A stretch of 46,768 bases of DNA. Source: Bacilli bacterium. Its GTDB lineage: Bacteria > Bacillota_I > Bacilli_A > RF39 > UBA660. The position numbers were made by a program, and so were the translations under genes. Positions 25,808 through 35,253 of the stretch are shown piece after piece. Positions within the stretch are counted from its first letter, which is position 1; each line of letters opens with the position of its first letter. The notes below the pieces were generated by a model. The model worked only from the letters and a program-made list of their open reading frames with translations, ran no database searches and had not been told where the DNA came from. The stretch is taken from assembly GCA_022795155.1 (NCBI GenBank), contig JAAWGF010000010.1:1-46768 (forward strand). Direction: 5' to 3'.

Positions 25808-26549
25808 TATAAAATATAAATTTCAAAATTTTAAGTATTCTTTAGATACACAGAAATTTAAAATTATTTTTATTTTTTCTTTAGTAGCAACTATTTATGG
25901 TATAAGTACATTTGCTTTTAATACTGATTATGCTAATGGGTTTATTAATATATTAGACGCCTATTTTTATATATTAATATTTTTATTAATTATCCTTATC
26001 AATACATTGAATACTTATAATATATATACATCAAATAAATTTTATATTATGCGGTTTAATACTCGTCGGCAATTTTTTAGTGATTTAATCAAAGGAATTT
26101 GTTTTAACAATTTTATGGTAATTATTATGAATTTAATATTAGTCATAATTGGTTTAAATATATTTAATAGTAATACTAGTTTAAATACTGTTAATTCACA
26201 GGGAATTTATATTTGGGGGTATTTAATTTATAAAATTTTTAAGTTTATCGTAATATTAGAAATAATTAGTATTATAAATGCTATATTATTTATTTTTGGT
26301 AATAAATTAGTTTTTATTCTTAATTTGTTTATGGCTATTTTAATCGTATGGGTACCTTATAATCAAAATGGTATCATTGATTCATTTACAAAAATACCAT
26401 TGTTTATTTGGCAATATTTTTTCTCTTATAGATATAGTAATTTTTCATTTGAAATGTTTAGTTTTTTACTATATAGCATAATTATAATAATTATTATTAA
26501 AATCTTATTTAATATTATTATTAAATATACTAGAAAAATAGGTGTATGA
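25797..26549 (+). CDS. Six-helix membrane protein of the ABC operon (2)
   Basis: The TTG start lies inside the end of the previous gene (coupled translation). The 250-aa product has six hydrophobic helices. A loop after helix 2 reads NKFYIMRFNTRRQFFSDLIKG, a counterpart of the TRMEYKKY loop in the previous protein, so the two may be distant paralogs forming a heterodimeric permease. Its TGA stop directly precedes the next ATG. Confidence 0.7.
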   Translation: MKSDIKYKFQNFKYSLDTQKFKIIFIFSLVATIYGISTFAFNTDYANGFINILDAYFYILIFLLIILINTLNTYNIYTSNKFYIMRFNTRRQFFSDLIKGICFNNFMVIIMNLILVIIGLNIFNSNTSLNTVNSQGIYIWGYLIYKIFKFIVILEIISIINAILFIFGNKLVFILNLFMAILIVWVPYNQNGIIDSFTKIPLFIWQYFFSYRYSNFSFEMFSFLLYSIIIIIIIKILFNIIIKYTRKIGV

Positions 26550-27215
26550 ATGAAATATTTATTTTATAAAGATATATATTATTTTTTTAGAAAGAATTTT
26601 AAACTATTTGGTTTTTATATAGGGGTTATTATATTTTTTATTTTTATAGAAACAAAAGTAGGGGTACCATTAACAAAAGAATTATTTTTGGATGCGTTAG
26701 GTTTGAATTGCAGTTTAAATGATAATTTTTTAATTATTTTGATGTATTTATTTAATATTGGAAGTTTTGTCTTATTAGCTATATTATTAGTTAAGGATGA
26801 TATTACTAATTTTAGTGAATATATATTTTTAAGAAAGAGTGAAATTTGGTGGTTTTTTAATAAGTTTATATCGGTTTCATTAATTGTCCTTTTTTTAAAG
26901 ATAATATTATATTTAATATGCTACATATATTTTTTTGTAAACGATTATATTATAGATGGCACTTTTGAATTAATATTAAAAGATTATATTTATAGTTTAT
27001 TAATAATTGTAATGCTGTTTTTTCTTTGTTTTCTATTGAAAAGACAAAAGAAATTAATATTTTCTTTATTGGTAATATTGTTATTAATTAGTCATATATT
27101 ACCAATGAATATTTTAAATATTGATTTATTTGTTAGTTTCATATTGATAGCTAGTATAAGTTTTATCTTATTGATAATGTTAAGAAAATCTAAAATAAGT
27201 ATTTTTGAAATGTAG
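26550..27215 (+). CDS. Six-helix membrane protein of the ABC operon (3)
   Basis: The ATG follows the preceding TGA with no gap. The 221-aa product has six hydrophobic helices and a loop, FSEYIFLRKSEIWWFFNKF, again resembling the basic loop of the other two. All three probably descend from one permease type. It is most likely a subunit of the same complex as the downstream ATPase. Confidence 0.7.
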   Translation: MKYLFYKDIYYFFRKNFKLFGFYIGVIIFFIFIETKVGVPLTKELFLDALGLNCSLNDNFLIILMYLFNIGSFVLLAILLVKDDITNFSEYIFLRKSEIWWFFNKFISVSLIVLFLKIILYLICYIYFFVNDYIIDGTFELILKDYIYSLLIIVMLFFLCFLLKRQKKLIFSLLVILLLISHILPMNILNIDLFVSFILIASISFILLIMLRKSKISIFEM

Positions 27216-27226
27216 GGAGATAGATT

Positions 27227-27859
27227 ATGAAAATAGAAATTAAAAATTTAAGTAAATCTTTTAAAAATAATACAATAATTAAAGATATTAATATGGTATT
27301 AGAAGGTGGGAAGATATATGGCTTAGTTGGTAGAAATGGAAGTGGTAAAAGCGTTTTTTTAAAGATTATTAGTGGGCTTTATAATCCAACATCTGGAGAA
27401 GTTATTTATAATGGTATAGACATTTTTAAAGAAAAAATTATTCCACCTAGCACAAGAGCTTTAATTGAAAAACCAACTTTTTTACCAGAATTAACTGGTA
27501 TGGAAAATCTTAGATTATTAGCATCTATTCAACATAAGATTGATGATAAGGAAATAATTGATAGTTTGAAGAAAGTCAATATGTATAATGATAAGGATAA
27601 AAAATATAGTAAATATTCATTAGGGACAAAACAAAAACTTGGAATTGCGCAAGTGTTAATGGAAAACCCTGACGTAATTATTTTGGATGAACCTTTTAAT
27701 GGGATAGAGTTAGCGACGGTTAAAACTTTGAGAAATCTTCTTTTAGAAGAAAAAAATAAAGGGAAATTAATTATTATTGCTACGCATATAAAGGAAGATA
27801 TAGAAGAATTAGTGGATGTATTATATGAATTTGATGATGGTAAGGCTACCAGAAAATAG
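27227..27859 (+). CDS. ABC transporter ATP-binding protein, 210 aa
   Basis: Walker A is GRNGSGKS (residues 35-42), the signature is YSLGTKQKLGIAQ (SLGTK in place of LSGGQ, common in ABC-2 bacteriocin-resistance and regulatory ATPases), and Walker B is VIILDEPFNGIE. The switch His is in IIATHIKED. The Q-loop region has RALIEKPTFLPELTGMENL. At 210 aa it is compact. It is the last gene of the operon, with gtagggag as ribosome-binding site, and would energise the three membrane proteins. Confidence 0.9.
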   Translation: MKIEIKNLSKSFKNNTIIKDINMVLEGGKIYGLVGRNGSGKSVFLKIISGLYNPTSGEVIYNGIDIFKEKIIPPSTRALIEKPTFLPELTGMENLRLLASIQHKIDDKEIIDSLKKVNMYNDKDKKYSKYSLGTKQKLGIAQVLMENPDVIILDEPFNGIELATVKTLRNLLLEEKNKGKLIIIATHIKEDIEELVDVLYEFDDGKATRK

Positions 27860-27895
27860 ATATCATTTATAAGTACAATTATAAAATTAAAGTAT

Positions 27896-27928
27896 GGGCA
27901 TAATCATAATATGGTTTTGCCCTTTTAT
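27896..27928 (+). terminator. Terminator of the ABC operon
   Basis: A long hairpin: gggca (27896-27900) with tgccc (27918-27922), and inside it aatcat with atggtt around a 3-nt turn, followed by a T-rich tail. Confidence 0.75.
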
Positions 27929-28017
27929 TGTTTAGTATTTAATTTTTTTAGCTTAAAAGATAGGTTAAATAGATGTATTTTTGACGCAAAAAAATATAAA
28001 AATTTTGATAAATTTCG

Positions 28018-28046
28018 TAGACATTTATATCCGATTGTACTATAAT
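28018..28046 (+). promoter_or_regulatory. lon promoter
   Basis: TAGACA (28018-28023), 17 nt, TATAAT (28041-28046). No CIRCE is present here, unlike at clpB. Confidence 0.65.
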
Positions 28047-28073
28047 AGAAAACAATTTATGTGGAGGTGCAAT

Positions 28074-30395
28074 ATGATGAAAACAAACTTACCTGTTATC
28101 TTGCTTAGAGGAATCGTATTGTTACCTAATAATGATATAAAACTAGAGTTTGAAAAGGGCGATTCTAGCATAATTATTGATGAGGCAGAGATGTTTCATC
28201 ATAATAAATTACTGGTTGTTTGTGATACAGAAACAGTTGAAGATGTTAATTATAAGAAGCTACCTAAAATGGGTATTATATCTAAATTAAGTCATAAAAT
28301 AGAGCTTCCTAATGGTCGAATAAGAATTGTTATTAGTGGTTTATCAAGAGCAAAAGTTGATAATTATTTAAATGCTGATAAAAAAGATGAAGTATTAGAG
28401 GCTATTGTTACAGAGTTAGATGAAGAAGTAATAAATGAAAAGGAAGAAAAAATACTAGTTGAAAAAGTAAAAAAGGAAATGAATTCTCATGTCAAGACAA
28501 TTTCTTATTTAAGTAATAGTATTTTGGAAGCGATAAAAAACGTTGATAGTTTATCAAAGATAACGGATATTGTTGCCATGAGTTTAGCAGTTGAACTCGA
28601 AAGATTAGTAGATTATTTAAATTGTCTAAATCCTGAAAAACGAACAAATATGATTTTAGCGGATCTTTATGAAGAAGAAGAAAAATATAATATTGAAAGA
28701 AATTTAGATTTAAAAGTAAAAAAAGAAATTGATGAGAATCAAAGAGAGTATTTTTTACGTGAAAAATTACGATTAATTAAAGAAGAACTTGGCGATATAT
28801 CGCCTAAAGATGAAGAGGTAGATGAATTAAAAGAAAAAATTGATAATTTACAAGCCAGTGATAAAATAAAGACTAGATTAAGTAAAGAATTAAGCCGTTA
28901 TGAAGCATTATCAACGGTATCACCAGAAATTAATTTAATAAGAAATTATATAGATTGGTTATTAGAACTTCCTTGGTGTAAATCAACAATTGATAATGAA
29001 GATTTACAGAATGTAAAAGAAATTTTAGATTTATCGCATTATGGATTAGATAAAGTAAAGGAAAGAATTATTGAATTTTTGGCTGTTAAAAAAAATACGG
29101 ATAGTCTAAATGGACCAATTTTGTGTTTAGTAGGTCCACCAGGTGTTGGTAAGACTTCACTTGCTTTTAGTATTGCTAAAGCTATGAATCGTAATTTTGT
29201 TAAAATGTCAGTTGGTGGTGTCAATGATGAGGCCGAAATAATGGGACATCGTCGTACTTATCTTGGTGCAAATCCTGGCCGAATTATCACATCGATGAAA
29301 AAAGCTAAGAGTAATAATCCCGTTTTTCTAATTGACGAAATCGATAAAATGACTAAAGATATTAAGGGCGATCCTGCTAGTAGTTTATTAGAGGTTTTAG
29401 ATCCTGAACAAAATTCTTTCTTTAGTGATAATTATATTGAAGAGGAATTTGACTTATCAAAGGTTATGTTTATCGCAACAGCTAATTATATGGAACAAAT
29501 TCCAGAAGCATTAAAAGATAGATTGGAAATTGTTAAATTGTCGGGATATACGGAATTTGAAAAATTGGATATTGCCAAAAAACACTTATTACCAAAAGTT
29601 TGTGAAGAGCATGGATTTAATTATGACAAACTAGATATTGCTGATGCGTTAATTTTAAATGTAATTAGAAATTATACTAAAGAAGCAGGCGTTCGTGAAC
29701 TTGAACGTCAATTAGCTAATATTGTTCGTAAAATTGTAACATCAATGGTTATAAATAATATTAGAATGGAAAAAGTTAAAGTTGATGATGAAATGATAAA
29801 AAAATATTTAGGTAATCCTAAATATCAAGATTATGAGAAAAACGCTGAACAAGTAGTTGGTGTTGTTAATGGTCTTGCCTATACCTCTTTTGGTGGTGAT
29901 ACATTACCAATTGAAGTTAATTTTTATGAGGGTAAAGGTAATTTGGTTTTAACTGGTTCATTAGGTGATGTTATGAAGGAAAGTGCCCAAATTGCTTTAA
30001 GTTATATTAAGTCGCATATTAAAGAATTTGGAATTGATTATGATAAAATTACAAAAAATGATATTCATATTCATGTACCAGAAGGTGCTACACCTAAAGA
30101 TGGACCAAGTGCTGGTATAACGCTTACAACGGCTTTAATTAGTGCTTTAGCTAATTTGCGAGTTGATAATAAGTTAGCAATGACTGGAGAAATTACTTTA
30201 AGAGGAAAAGTTTTGCCAATAGGTGGTTTAAAAGAAAAAAGTATTGGTGCAAATCGTAATGGTATTAAAAAAATCATTATTCCTTATGATAATATTGCTG
30301 ATTTAGACGAAGTTCCTAAAGAGATAAAAGATACTATTGAATACATTCCTGTTAAGGAATATATGGAGGTATTCGAAATAATAAAGAAGGGATAG
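28074..30395 (+). CDS. lon: Lon ATP-dependent protease
   Basis: The start at 28074 (MMKTNLPVILLRG) follows gtggaggtg; the upstream in-frame extension is not family-like. The 773-aa product has a LON substrate-binding N-domain, the AAA+ module with GPPGVGKTS near residue 354 and PVFLIDEIDKM, and the C-terminal protease domain with catalytic Ser in PKDGPSAGIT (near 678) and Lys in IGGLKEKSIGA (near 720). All catalytic residues are present. It degrades misfolded and regulatory proteins in the cytoplasm. It heads a transcript with the first two paralogs downstream. Confidence 0.97.
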   Translation: MMKTNLPVILLRGIVLLPNNDIKLEFEKGDSSIIIDEAEMFHHNKLLVVCDTETVEDVNYKKLPKMGIISKLSHKIELPNGRIRIVISGLSRAKVDNYLNADKKDEVLEAIVTELDEEVINEKEEKILVEKVKKEMNSHVKTISYLSNSILEAIKNVDSLSKITDIVAMSLAVELERLVDYLNCLNPEKRTNMILADLYEEEEKYNIERNLDLKVKKEIDENQREYFLREKLRLIKEELGDISPKDEEVDELKEKIDNLQASDKIKTRLSKELSRYEALSTVSPEINLIRNYIDWLLELPWCKSTIDNEDLQNVKEILDLSHYGLDKVKERIIEFLAVKKNTDSLNGPILCLVGPPGVGKTSLAFSIAKAMNRNFVKMSVGGVNDEAEIMGHRRTYLGANPGRIITSMKKAKSNNPVFLIDEIDKMTKDIKGDPASSLLEVLDPEQNSFFSDNYIEEEFDLSKVMFIATANYMEQIPEALKDRLEIVKLSGYTEFEKLDIAKKHLLPKVCEEHGFNYDKLDIADALILNVIRNYTKEAGVRELERQLANIVRKIVTSMVINNIRMEKVKVDDEMIKKYLGNPKYQDYEKNAEQVVGVVNGLAYTSFGGDTLPIEVNFYEGKGNLVLTGSLGDVMKESAQIALSYIKSHIKEFGIDYDKITKNDIHIHVPEGATPKDGPSAGITLTTALISALANLRVDNKLAMTGEITLRGKVLPIGGLKEKSIGANRNGIKKIIIPYDNIADLDEVPKEIKDTIEYIPVKEYMEVFEIIKKG

Positions 30396-30401
30396 ATTTA
30401 G

Positions 30402-31148
30402 ATGAAAAAGAGGCAATTAACGAAAGATATTTATAATCAATATTATAATCAAGCCTATATATTTTCACTTTTAGTAAATAATGATGTCATTTCTAAATTA
30501 GAATCAGATTATTCATCTGGCTTTGTTTTAGAAGAACATTTGCTAAATGAGATACGCAACCTTTTAAAAGAGAATGGTAATGTATTTTTAAGTGATGATA
30601 GAATAAAAGGTAATCTTTATAAAATAATTGGAAATAGTTCTGATAAAAATGTGAAGTGTGATATTATTAGTTTACTTAATGGTATTGATTTTAATAGTAA
30701 TTATAGTTATCCATTTTTAAGGACGCAATATTTATTTAGAAAATATGGTTTTAATAATATGTTAAAGATTAAACTATTTAAAAAATACCTTGATGAAGCT
30801 AGAAATTTATCGAATATATTTTTAATTAATTCTAAGGAACAATTATATGATTCCATTGCTTTTGACTTTAAATTAATTTCATCTTTGCCAAAATTAGAAG
30901 ATAATCCCAAGTTAATTTACGATGAATGCTTAAATAATTACAAGTTATTTGCTAGCCTTAATTATTTCAAACTGGAATATCCTGACATTTTTAATGATAA
31001 ATCATTTTTAAAATTTGTGAGAGATATTACAGAATCCCAATCAATAGAAAATCATGAATCAAATAATGAAAATTGTTTATTTGCTGATTTTTATGTTGAA
31101 AATCAAAAAACCTTAAATTATGTAAATAGAAGATTAAAACGTTTATGA
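30402..31148 (+). CDS. Helical family protein, paralog 1 of 4
   Basis: It begins 6 nt after lon and so is co-transcribed. The 248-aa product is all-helical and soluble, with no known motif. It is the most divergent of four tandem genes of similar size that share a late S-[LIV]-N-Y-F element (here KLFASLNYFKLEYPDIF) and an N-terminal helix with a [FI]xx[SL]L[VI]F-like pattern (AYIFSLLVNND). It overlaps paralog 2 by 4 nt. Confidence 0.75.
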   Translation: MKKRQLTKDIYNQYYNQAYIFSLLVNNDVISKLESDYSSGFVLEEHLLNEIRNLLKENGNVFLSDDRIKGNLYKIIGNSSDKNVKCDIISLLNGIDFNSNYSYPFLRTQYLFRKYGFNNMLKIKLFKKYLDEARNLSNIFLINSKEQLYDSIAFDFKLISSLPKLEDNPKLIYDECLNNYKLFASLNYFKLEYPDIFNDKSFLKFVRDITESQSIENHESNNENCLFADFYVENQKTLNYVNRRLKRL

Positions 31149-31897
31149 GCGACAATGCTTTTTATTACAATACTTTAATAAATTCCCTTGTATTTTCACC
31201 TAATATTAAGAATGATTTGAAAATAAATTGTTCATTTTTTGAAAATAATCGTGATGGTTTTTTATATATGACTGAATGTTTTGGAAGATATTTGGAAGAG
31301 CATAAAGCACAAAATATATTTGATGGGATGGTTAAAAACAATATTTATGAAATAGCTAATTATTTGTATGAAAAATTTCCATACGTAGGTTGTAATACTA
31401 TAAATAGTGATAAATTATTATTGAATGATTTTTTAAATGCTATAAAAAAATATTTAAATGTTTGCTCTAATAATACTGATTATATTAGAGAGCAAATTTT
31501 AATGCGCGATTATGGTGTAAAAAGCAAATTTAGTCCTTATTGGTCTACCTTAAAAAAAATAGCTGATTCTGATATAGAACTTTACAAAGAAGAATATTAT
31601 GTATCTATTTCTAGAGATATACTAATTTTGAATTTATTAAAAGAATCAGAAGAAAGTTTTTATCATAATGATTATGAAGCTTTTTTATTAAATAAAGATT
31701 TTTATCGTAGTATTAATTATTTTATGGTTAAAGAAAATAAATTATTTGAAAATTCTGAATATTTAAAGCGTGTTAAATTTATTAGAGAGAAAGATTTAGA
31801 TATACTTACTAGTGGTCAATATGAGGAAAATAATGTAGATGAAGAATTTTATGATATAGCTAGTGTTAATAATCGCTTAATAAAGAAATTCAAATAA
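31145..31897 (+). CDS. Helical family protein, paralog 2 of 4
   Basis: The ATGA overlap with paralog 1 indicates coupling. The 250-aa product shares with paralog 3 the segments IxNSLVFS/MESLIFS, F[DG]xxVKNN[IL]Y, QILMRDYG/HILLREHA, YYxSISxDxxxLNLL and a nearly identical DFYRSINYF. The function is unknown. The conserved NYF element sits near residue 200 in every copy. The first transcript ends at the hairpin that follows. Confidence 0.75.
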   Translation: MSDNAFYYNTLINSLVFSPNIKNDLKINCSFFENNRDGFLYMTECFGRYLEEHKAQNIFDGMVKNNIYEIANYLYEKFPYVGCNTINSDKLLLNDFLNAIKKYLNVCSNNTDYIREQILMRDYGVKSKFSPYWSTLKKIADSDIELYKEEYYVSISRDILILNLLKESEESFYHNDYEAFLLNKDFYRSINYFMVKENKLFENSEYLKRVKFIREKDLDILTSGQYEENNVDEEFYDIASVNNRLIKKFK

Positions 31898-31905
31898 TTC
31901 CATAG

Positions 31906-31928
31906 CATACAGAATTTGTATGTTTTTT
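31906..31928 (+). terminator. Terminator after paralog 2
   Basis: Stem catac (31906-31910) and gtatg (31918-31922), 7-nt loop, six Ts. Confidence 0.6.
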
Positions 31929-31929
31929 G

Positions 31930-31958
31930 TTTACATTCTATTTTTTTAATGTTATAAT
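31930..31958 (+). promoter_or_regulatory. Promoter of paralogs 3 and 4
   Basis: TTTACA (31930-31935), 17 nt, extended -10 TGtTATAAT (TATAAT at 31953-31958). Confidence 0.7.
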
Positions 31959-31980
31959 ATAAGACTTAAAGGGTGGTTTT

Positions 31981-32766
31981 ATGGATAATAAAAGTGAATG
32001 TATAGAAAGTACAGATGTAATCCATATGTCATTTGAAGACTATGTTACACATATTTCAAATTATACTTTTATGGAATCGTTAATTTTTTCGCTTGATGTA
32101 AAAGAATATGTTAATGAGCGTATACAAATGGATAAAGTTAAAAAGGAAGTAATGCTTGATAATATATATGATTATTTAATGGAAAATCAGGATAATCCTA
32201 TATTTGATAATTTTGTTAAGAATAATCTTTATTTTTTAATTGATTATTTTGCTGAAAAAAATAATAAAGTAGTAATGGAAAAACAAGAGGCGTTAATTAA
32301 TAAAATAAAGATACTTGTAAATAGTTTGGAAGTTGGGAATTTAGATTTTTTAAGACAACATATTTTATTAAGAGAGCATGCTCAAATTAATTCTCTTGAT
32401 TTTCGTTTCAATAATCTTATAATAAATAGAATGTCTGATGAAACGATTTTAAATTATAGAGATACTTATTATAATTCTATTAGTAATGATTTTTGTGTTT
32501 TAAATTTATTATTAATAAATGATGATTGGTTTAAAAAAGAATATAACAATTTTTTATTGTTTAGTGATTTTTATCGTAGTATTAATTACTTTATGAGTTT
32601 ATATGGTATTATGTTTTCTAGAAAGGAATACTTAGAAAAAGTTAAATTTATGATTAGTTGTAATAGTGATTTAGTTAAAAGTGGAGAATCCGTTGACGAA
32701 TATTTTTTAGATTTGCAGAGTGTTAGTAAAAAAATGGTGAGAAAAATTGAAAAACAGTTTAGATAG
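31981..32766 (+). CDS. Helical family protein, paralog 3 of 4
   Basis: The ATG follows aaagggtgg. At 261 aa it is the closest relative of paralog 2, sharing the DFYRSINYFM element, YYNSISNDFCVLNLL and LEKVKFMI. The first 30 residues are an acidic extension absent from the others. It overlaps paralog 4 by 20 nt. No enzyme motif, signal peptide or membrane helix is visible. Confidence 0.75.
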   Translation: MDNKSECIESTDVIHMSFEDYVTHISNYTFMESLIFSLDVKEYVNERIQMDKVKKEVMLDNIYDYLMENQDNPIFDNFVKNNLYFLIDYFAEKNNKVVMEKQEALINKIKILVNSLEVGNLDFLRQHILLREHAQINSLDFRFNNLIINRMSDETILNYRDTYYNSISNDFCVLNLLLINDDWFKKEYNNFLLFSDFYRSINYFMSLYGIMFSRKEYLEKVKFMISCNSDLVKSGESVDEYFLDLQSVSKKMVRKIEKQFR

Positions 32767-33502
32767 AAAAATACTTGATACTTTTTTTATAAATTCAATT
32801 GTTTTTGATAATAATCCTATTAAAGTTATAAAAGAAAAAACTGATGAATATAAAAATATTGATAAAGATAATCGCAATATTCTTATGAATAGAATATTAA
32901 GTACATTAACTGATTTTGTAATCGAATATAATGGTATGCAATTTCTTGATGACTATATGGTTCAAAATATTTATACAATTATTAATTATGTTAAAGATAA
33001 TTATAATTATAGTGGTATAGAAGATAAGCAACATGTTTATAATTTAAGAAATAAAATGATTAGTATGCTAAATAATTATTTTGGAGATAATAATGGTGTT
33101 TTTTATTTATCACAATTAGATTTACGAAAAATATATTTTGATTGCAGTTATAAAATAGATGAATTTAATATACCTGATACAATTAAAGATAGTATTCGTT
33201 CTTCTTTAAGTCTTGATCATTTTTTCTATAATCTTTTAATTAGAGATAGGGAAAATATTTCTGATAAAACTATCGATACTTTTAAAATGAATACAATGTT
33301 TATATATAGTGTTAATTATTTTAGCATTGAGTGTTCTAATGTATTAGAAAAAAATATGGTATTAAAAGAAATCCTTTTAGCAAATAAAAAAATTATAAAT
33401 AGTTTAAATTTTAAATTAGGATTTAGGAAAGAAGAATATGATAAAACAAAATGCTTAATAAAATCAACGAAACAATTACTTAATGAGATGAGATGGTCAT
33501 AA
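32747..33502 (+). CDS. Helical family protein, paralog 4 of 4
   Basis: Its ATG lies 20 nt inside paralog 3, after a gtgag site. The 251-aa product keeps the family layout: FINSIVFDNN near the start, MVQNIYTIINYV, SSLSLDHFFYNLLI and MFIYSVNYFSIE. It is more diverged than 2 and 3. The stop lies inside a terminator hairpin. Confidence 0.75.
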   Translation: MKNSLDRKILDTFFINSIVFDNNPIKVIKEKTDEYKNIDKDNRNILMNRILSTLTDFVIEYNGMQFLDDYMVQNIYTIINYVKDNYNYSGIEDKQHVYNLRNKMISMLNNYFGDNNGVFYLSQLDLRKIYFDCSYKIDEFNIPDTIKDSIRSSLSLDHFFYNLLIRDRENISDKTIDTFKMNTMFIYSVNYFSIECSNVLEKNMVLKEILLANKKIINSLNFKLGFRKEEYDKTKCLIKSTKQLLNEMRWS

Positions 33503-33517
33503 AACTATCTTTTTTTA
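33491..33517 (+). terminator. Terminator after paralog 4
   Basis: Stem agatggt (33491-33497) and actatct (33504-33510) with one G-U pair, then a T-run; overlaps the stop codon. Confidence 0.65.
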
Positions 33518-33551
33518 ATATACTTTAATGAATAGGAAAGGAGAAGTAGGA

Positions 33552-34370
33552 ATGAAGAAAATTGTTCCTTTTAAAAAAGAAATTATATTTAAAACTAATG
33601 TTTCAGAAATAACTAGTATTTCTTTAGAACATAATTTACATATTGAGGATAATAATTTAATTACTGGAAATTTTATTATTAGTGGTGAATATAAAGTCGC
33701 TGATACAAGTATTAATACTGAAATATTTAATTTTGAATTGCCATTTGATATCAATGTTGATGATAAATATGATTTAAACAATGTAAATGTTGATATTGAT
33801 GATTTTTATTATGAGATTGTAAATAATAAATCATTAGAAGTCAATATTGAAGTTTTAATTGATAGGTTAGTAGAAAAGCCATTAATAGAATCACGAGAAG
33901 AGCAAGCTTCGGAGGAAGTTTCTGATGTTGTTGCTAATGAAAATATTGTTACAGATAAAGAATATCAAAACTATGAGGATGATGAAGAAGTAGGTCAAAA
34001 AAATGGAGAAGAGGAAGCTGAAATTATGGAAAGATGCATTGAAAAAGAAGATATTTTAGATAGTATTGATTCTACAGATTTAGAAACCAATAATTTTAAT
34101 CAAACAGATGAGAAAAGATTAGGTGAGATTGTCCAAGTAAAAGAAACTAAAAGTATTGAAAAAATTAATTCTTTATTTGACAATTTAGATTCTAGTACAG
34201 AAACTTATAAAACTTATAAAGTTTGTATTATTAGGACAGGGGATACGATAGAGAGTGTTCTTCAAAAATATAATATTTCTAAAGAAGAATTAGAGAAATA
34301 TAATAGTTTATCTGATGTAAAGATTGGTGATAAATTAATTATTCCATCAGTTAATGATGAGAAAGTATAA
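33552..34370 (+). CDS. SpoVID-like spore coat morphogenesis protein with LysM
   Basis: I prefer the ATG at 33552, 8 nt after aaaggaga, over 33528. The 272-aa product has an N-terminal beta domain (FKKEIIFKTNVSEITSISLE, LITGNFIISGEYKV, FELPFDINV) laid out like the SpoVID N-domain, a long acidic Glu/Asp linker (about residues 110-210) and a C-terminal LysM domain (about 219-265: YKVCIIRTGDTIESVLQKYN...LKIGDKLIIPS-like). In Bacillus SpoVID drives spore encasement by the coat. The downstream YsxE-like partner supports the call. Only remnants of sporulation may persist here. Confidence 0.65.
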   Translation: MKKIVPFKKEIIFKTNVSEITSISLEHNLHIEDNNLITGNFIISGEYKVADTSINTEIFNFELPFDINVDDKYDLNNVNVDIDDFYYEIVNNKSLEVNIEVLIDRLVEKPLIESREEQASEEVSDVVANENIVTDKEYQNYEDDEEVGQKNGEEEAEIMERCIEKEDILDSIDSTDLETNNFNQTDEKRLGEIVQVKETKSIEKINSLFDNLDSSTETYKTYKVCIIRTGDTIESVLQKYNISKEELEKYNSLSDVKIGDKLIIPSVNDEKV

Positions 34371-35253
34371 TGTTTTATTTCAAAAATATTCTATTGTACC
34401 AACTAAGTACGAATTTTATAAAAATGTAACGATTGTTAATACTGATAACAATAAGTATGTTATAAAGGGAAAAAATCGTGAAGATAAGTCTCCTATTTTT
34501 AATTATTTAAATTCACGAAGTTTCGATTACTATCCAAAAATATTAAGTGATGTAGATGATGAATATGAGATTACAGAATACATTGAGCAAGTAGATATGC
34601 CTATAGAGCAAAAAATGTCTGATATGATTGACTTAGTAGCTTTGCTTCATAGTAAGACAACGCATTATGAAGAAGTTGATGAGGAAGAATATAAAGAGAT
34701 TTATGAAGATATTAATAATAATATCGCGTATTTATATAGTTATTATACGGATTTAATTGCAGTTGCAGAAGCGAGTATTTATATGAGTCCTAGTCAATAT
34801 ATGTTAGCCTTAAATATTTCAAAAATATTGGGCGCCTTAAATTTTTGTAAAGATGAAATTGATAAATGGTATAAAATTGTTAAAGAAAAAAGAAAACAAC
34901 GCTTAGTTGTTTTACATAATAATTTGGATTTATCACATTTTATAAAGAATAAGGGATCATATTTAATTAGTTGGAATAAAGCTAAAATTGATATACCTAT
35001 TTTTGATTTATATAAATTATATCGCCGTCATTCTTTAAATTATGAATTTTCAGAAATATTTAAAAGATATGAACATTCCTATCCATTGCTTGAAGAGGAG
35101 AAAAAGTTATTTTTTATTCTCATATCTTTACCCGATAAATTAGAGTTTAGTTCATCTGAATATCAAATGTGTAATGACATAAGTAATATTATTGAGACTT
35201 TAGCTAGAACAGAAAATTTTATATCACCATATTATTCGAAAAATGCAAAATAG
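34354..35253 (+). CDS. YsxE/CotS-like kinase-fold protein
   Basis: It overlaps the SpoVID-like gene by 17 nt. The 299-aa product follows the CotS/YsxE layout: a small N-lobe (NKYVIKGKN, YPKILSDVDDEYEITEYIE) and a C-lobe with LHSKTTHYEE and then LVVLHNNLDLSHFI and LISWNKAKIDIPIFDLYKLYR. The catalytic HGD of aminoglycoside-phosphotransferase-type kinases is HNN here, and the metal-binding Asp is replaced in SWNKA, so it is probably a pseudokinase, as expected for this family. In Bacillus ysxE follows spoVID directly. Confidence 0.65.
   Translation: MMRKYNVLFQKYSIVPTKYEFYKNVTIVNTDNNKYVIKGKNREDKSPIFNYLNSRSFDYYPKILSDVDDEYEITEYIEQVDMPIEQKMSDMIDLVALLHSKTTHYEEVDEEEYKEIYEDINNNIAYLYSYYTDLIAVAEASIYMSPSQYMLALNISKILGALNFCKDEIDKWYKIVKEKRKQRLVVLHNNLDLSHFIKNKGSYLISWNKAKIDIPIFDLYKLYRRHSLNYEFSEIFKRYEHSYPLLEEEKKLFFILISLPDKLEFSSSEYQMCNDISNIIETLARTENFISPYYSKNAK

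Noticed and set aside
27981..28073. Longer Lon N-terminus
   Set aside because: It spans the promoter; the family-like start is 28074 after ggaggtg.
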